Below are positions 63,716 through 64,000 of a stretch of 64,000 nt of DNA, one piece after another. A program made the translations under genes and the position numbers. The DNA is from Vibrio nigripulchritudo ATCC 27043. Lineage in GTDB: Bacteria; Pseudomonadota; Gammaproteobacteria; Enterobacterales; Vibrionaceae. The stretch is from contig NZ_AFWJ01000289.1 in assembly GCF_000222685.1 (NCBI RefSeq), positions 1 to 64,000 on the forward strand. Reading direction: 5' to 3'. Numbering within the stretch: the stretch's first letter is position 1; each line of letters begins with the position of its first letter. Under the pieces are notes generated by a model that was not told where the DNA came from, did no database searches, and saw only the letters and a program-made list of their open reading frames with translations.

Positions 63716-64000
63716 ATGATGCAAAGAATCATTAATGACCCAGACCAGGTCGTCGAAGACTCTCTCAAGGGTTATTTGTCTGCATACCCTCAGTACATAA
63801 CCGCAACCGACAATCCACGAGTAGTAAAAAACAGCCAGTTAACACCGGGAAAAGTCGGCGTTATCACGGGTGGTGGGTCCGGGCACGAGCCAGCGTTTCT
63901 TGGGTATGTAGGACGTAACCTGCTGGATGCCGTCGCTGTCGGTGAAATTTTCTCTTCTCCCACTGCCATCAGTTTTCTGGATGCCGCCAAAGCCGCCGAT
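63716..64000 (+). CDS. DhaK-family (dihydroxyacetone/erythrulose) kinase, partial
   Basis: 95 residues to the window edge, C-terminus missing. PGKVGVITGGGSGHEPAFLGYVG is the DhaK nucleotide/substrate glycine-rich signature, with catalytic-region residues before the His of the covalent hemiaminal not reached. GGAAGG lies 8 bases upstream of the first of two ATGs. 67 bases after the rpiB-like stop, so co-transcribed. It would phosphorylate erythrulose or dihydroxyacetone; DerK of Mycobacterium is the nearest precedent. Whether an attached DhaL domain follows is not visible. Confidence 0.85.
   Translation, partial: MMQRIINDPDQVVEDSLKGYLSAYPQYITATDNPRVVKNSQLTPGKVGVITGGGSGHEPAFLGYVGRNLLDAVAVGEIFSSPTAISFLDAAKAAD

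Noticed and set aside
1-64000. CRISPR arrays, tRNA or rRNA genes, insertion sequences, integrases
   Set aside because: None recognised by eye; the only sizeable DNA repeats seen are the paralogue array and its flanks. A tRNAscan and IS search would settle this.

Overview
The window looks like a gamma-proteobacterial chromosome of the genus Vibrio or a close relative. The evidence is a block whose content matches the Vibrio housekeeping neighbourhood fusA2 / radA / PilZ protein / serB / ahpA-like / deoD-deoB-deoA-deoC / nupC / yjjV, moderate GC with AT-rich spacers, and several cyclic-di-GMP-linked elements (an HD-GYP protein, a double-PilZ protein and riboswitch-like leaders). Assignments rest on motif reading and recalled family knowledge; no search was run.

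Layout. 1-2.7 kb: two tandem LysR regulators and a divergent chromate-transporter-like gene. 2.9-5 kb: a GAF/HD-GYP protein, a secreted unknown and an orphan Flp pilin. 5.3-10.9 kb: an acyl-CoA synthetase, two GcvA-type LysR genes each divergent from a tiny DUF1127-type gene, and a TetR/RibD-like divergent pair with a perfect palindrome between them. 10.9-14.1 kb: a second EF-G and a HAD phosphatase. 14.5-20.0 kb: the most striking region, three tandem paralogous secreted proteins with eight conserved cysteines. Each sits behind its own leader resembling a c-di-GMP-I (GEMM-I) riboswitch, and a decayed fragment of a fourth unit follows. A glycosidase with RTX repeats comes next (20.3-22.6 kb).

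22.7-35.4 kb is the conserved core: radA, a PilZ protein, serB, an SMP membrane protein, the deo operon for deoxynucleoside breakdown, nupC for nucleoside uptake, and yjjV.

35.4-64 kb is an accessory carbohydrate region with three separate RbsABC-type sugar ABC transporters. Unit A (50.2 down to 35.4 kb) is one apparent 13-gene operon: acetoin/2-oxoacid dehydrogenase-type E1alpha, E1beta and E2, a class II aldolase, a CbbY-like phosphatase, an ABC importer, an SDR, an MDR dehydrogenase and two FGGY kinases. An RpiR regulator lies divergently upstream, followed by a SorC regulator. Unit B (58.1 down to 52.6 kb) has a DUF2291 protein, an ABC importer whose ATPase is frameshifted, and a zinc dehydrogenase. 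Unit C (62.8 down to 58.4 kb) has a binding protein, an SDR, an ATPase and a permease; divergent to it are an RpiB-family isomerase and a DhaK-family kinase that runs off the window.

Units B and C carry the same operator arrangement (TGTTCATTTG-N14-CATTTGAACA, then TCACA at the same offset), so they are probably co-regulated. Their content matches known four-carbon polyol (threitol/erythritol) pathways: polyol to erythrulose to erythrulose phosphate to erythrose 4-phosphate. The substrate of unit A is not known; its acyloin-dehydrogenase-type enzyme inside a sugar operon is the least explained pathway here.
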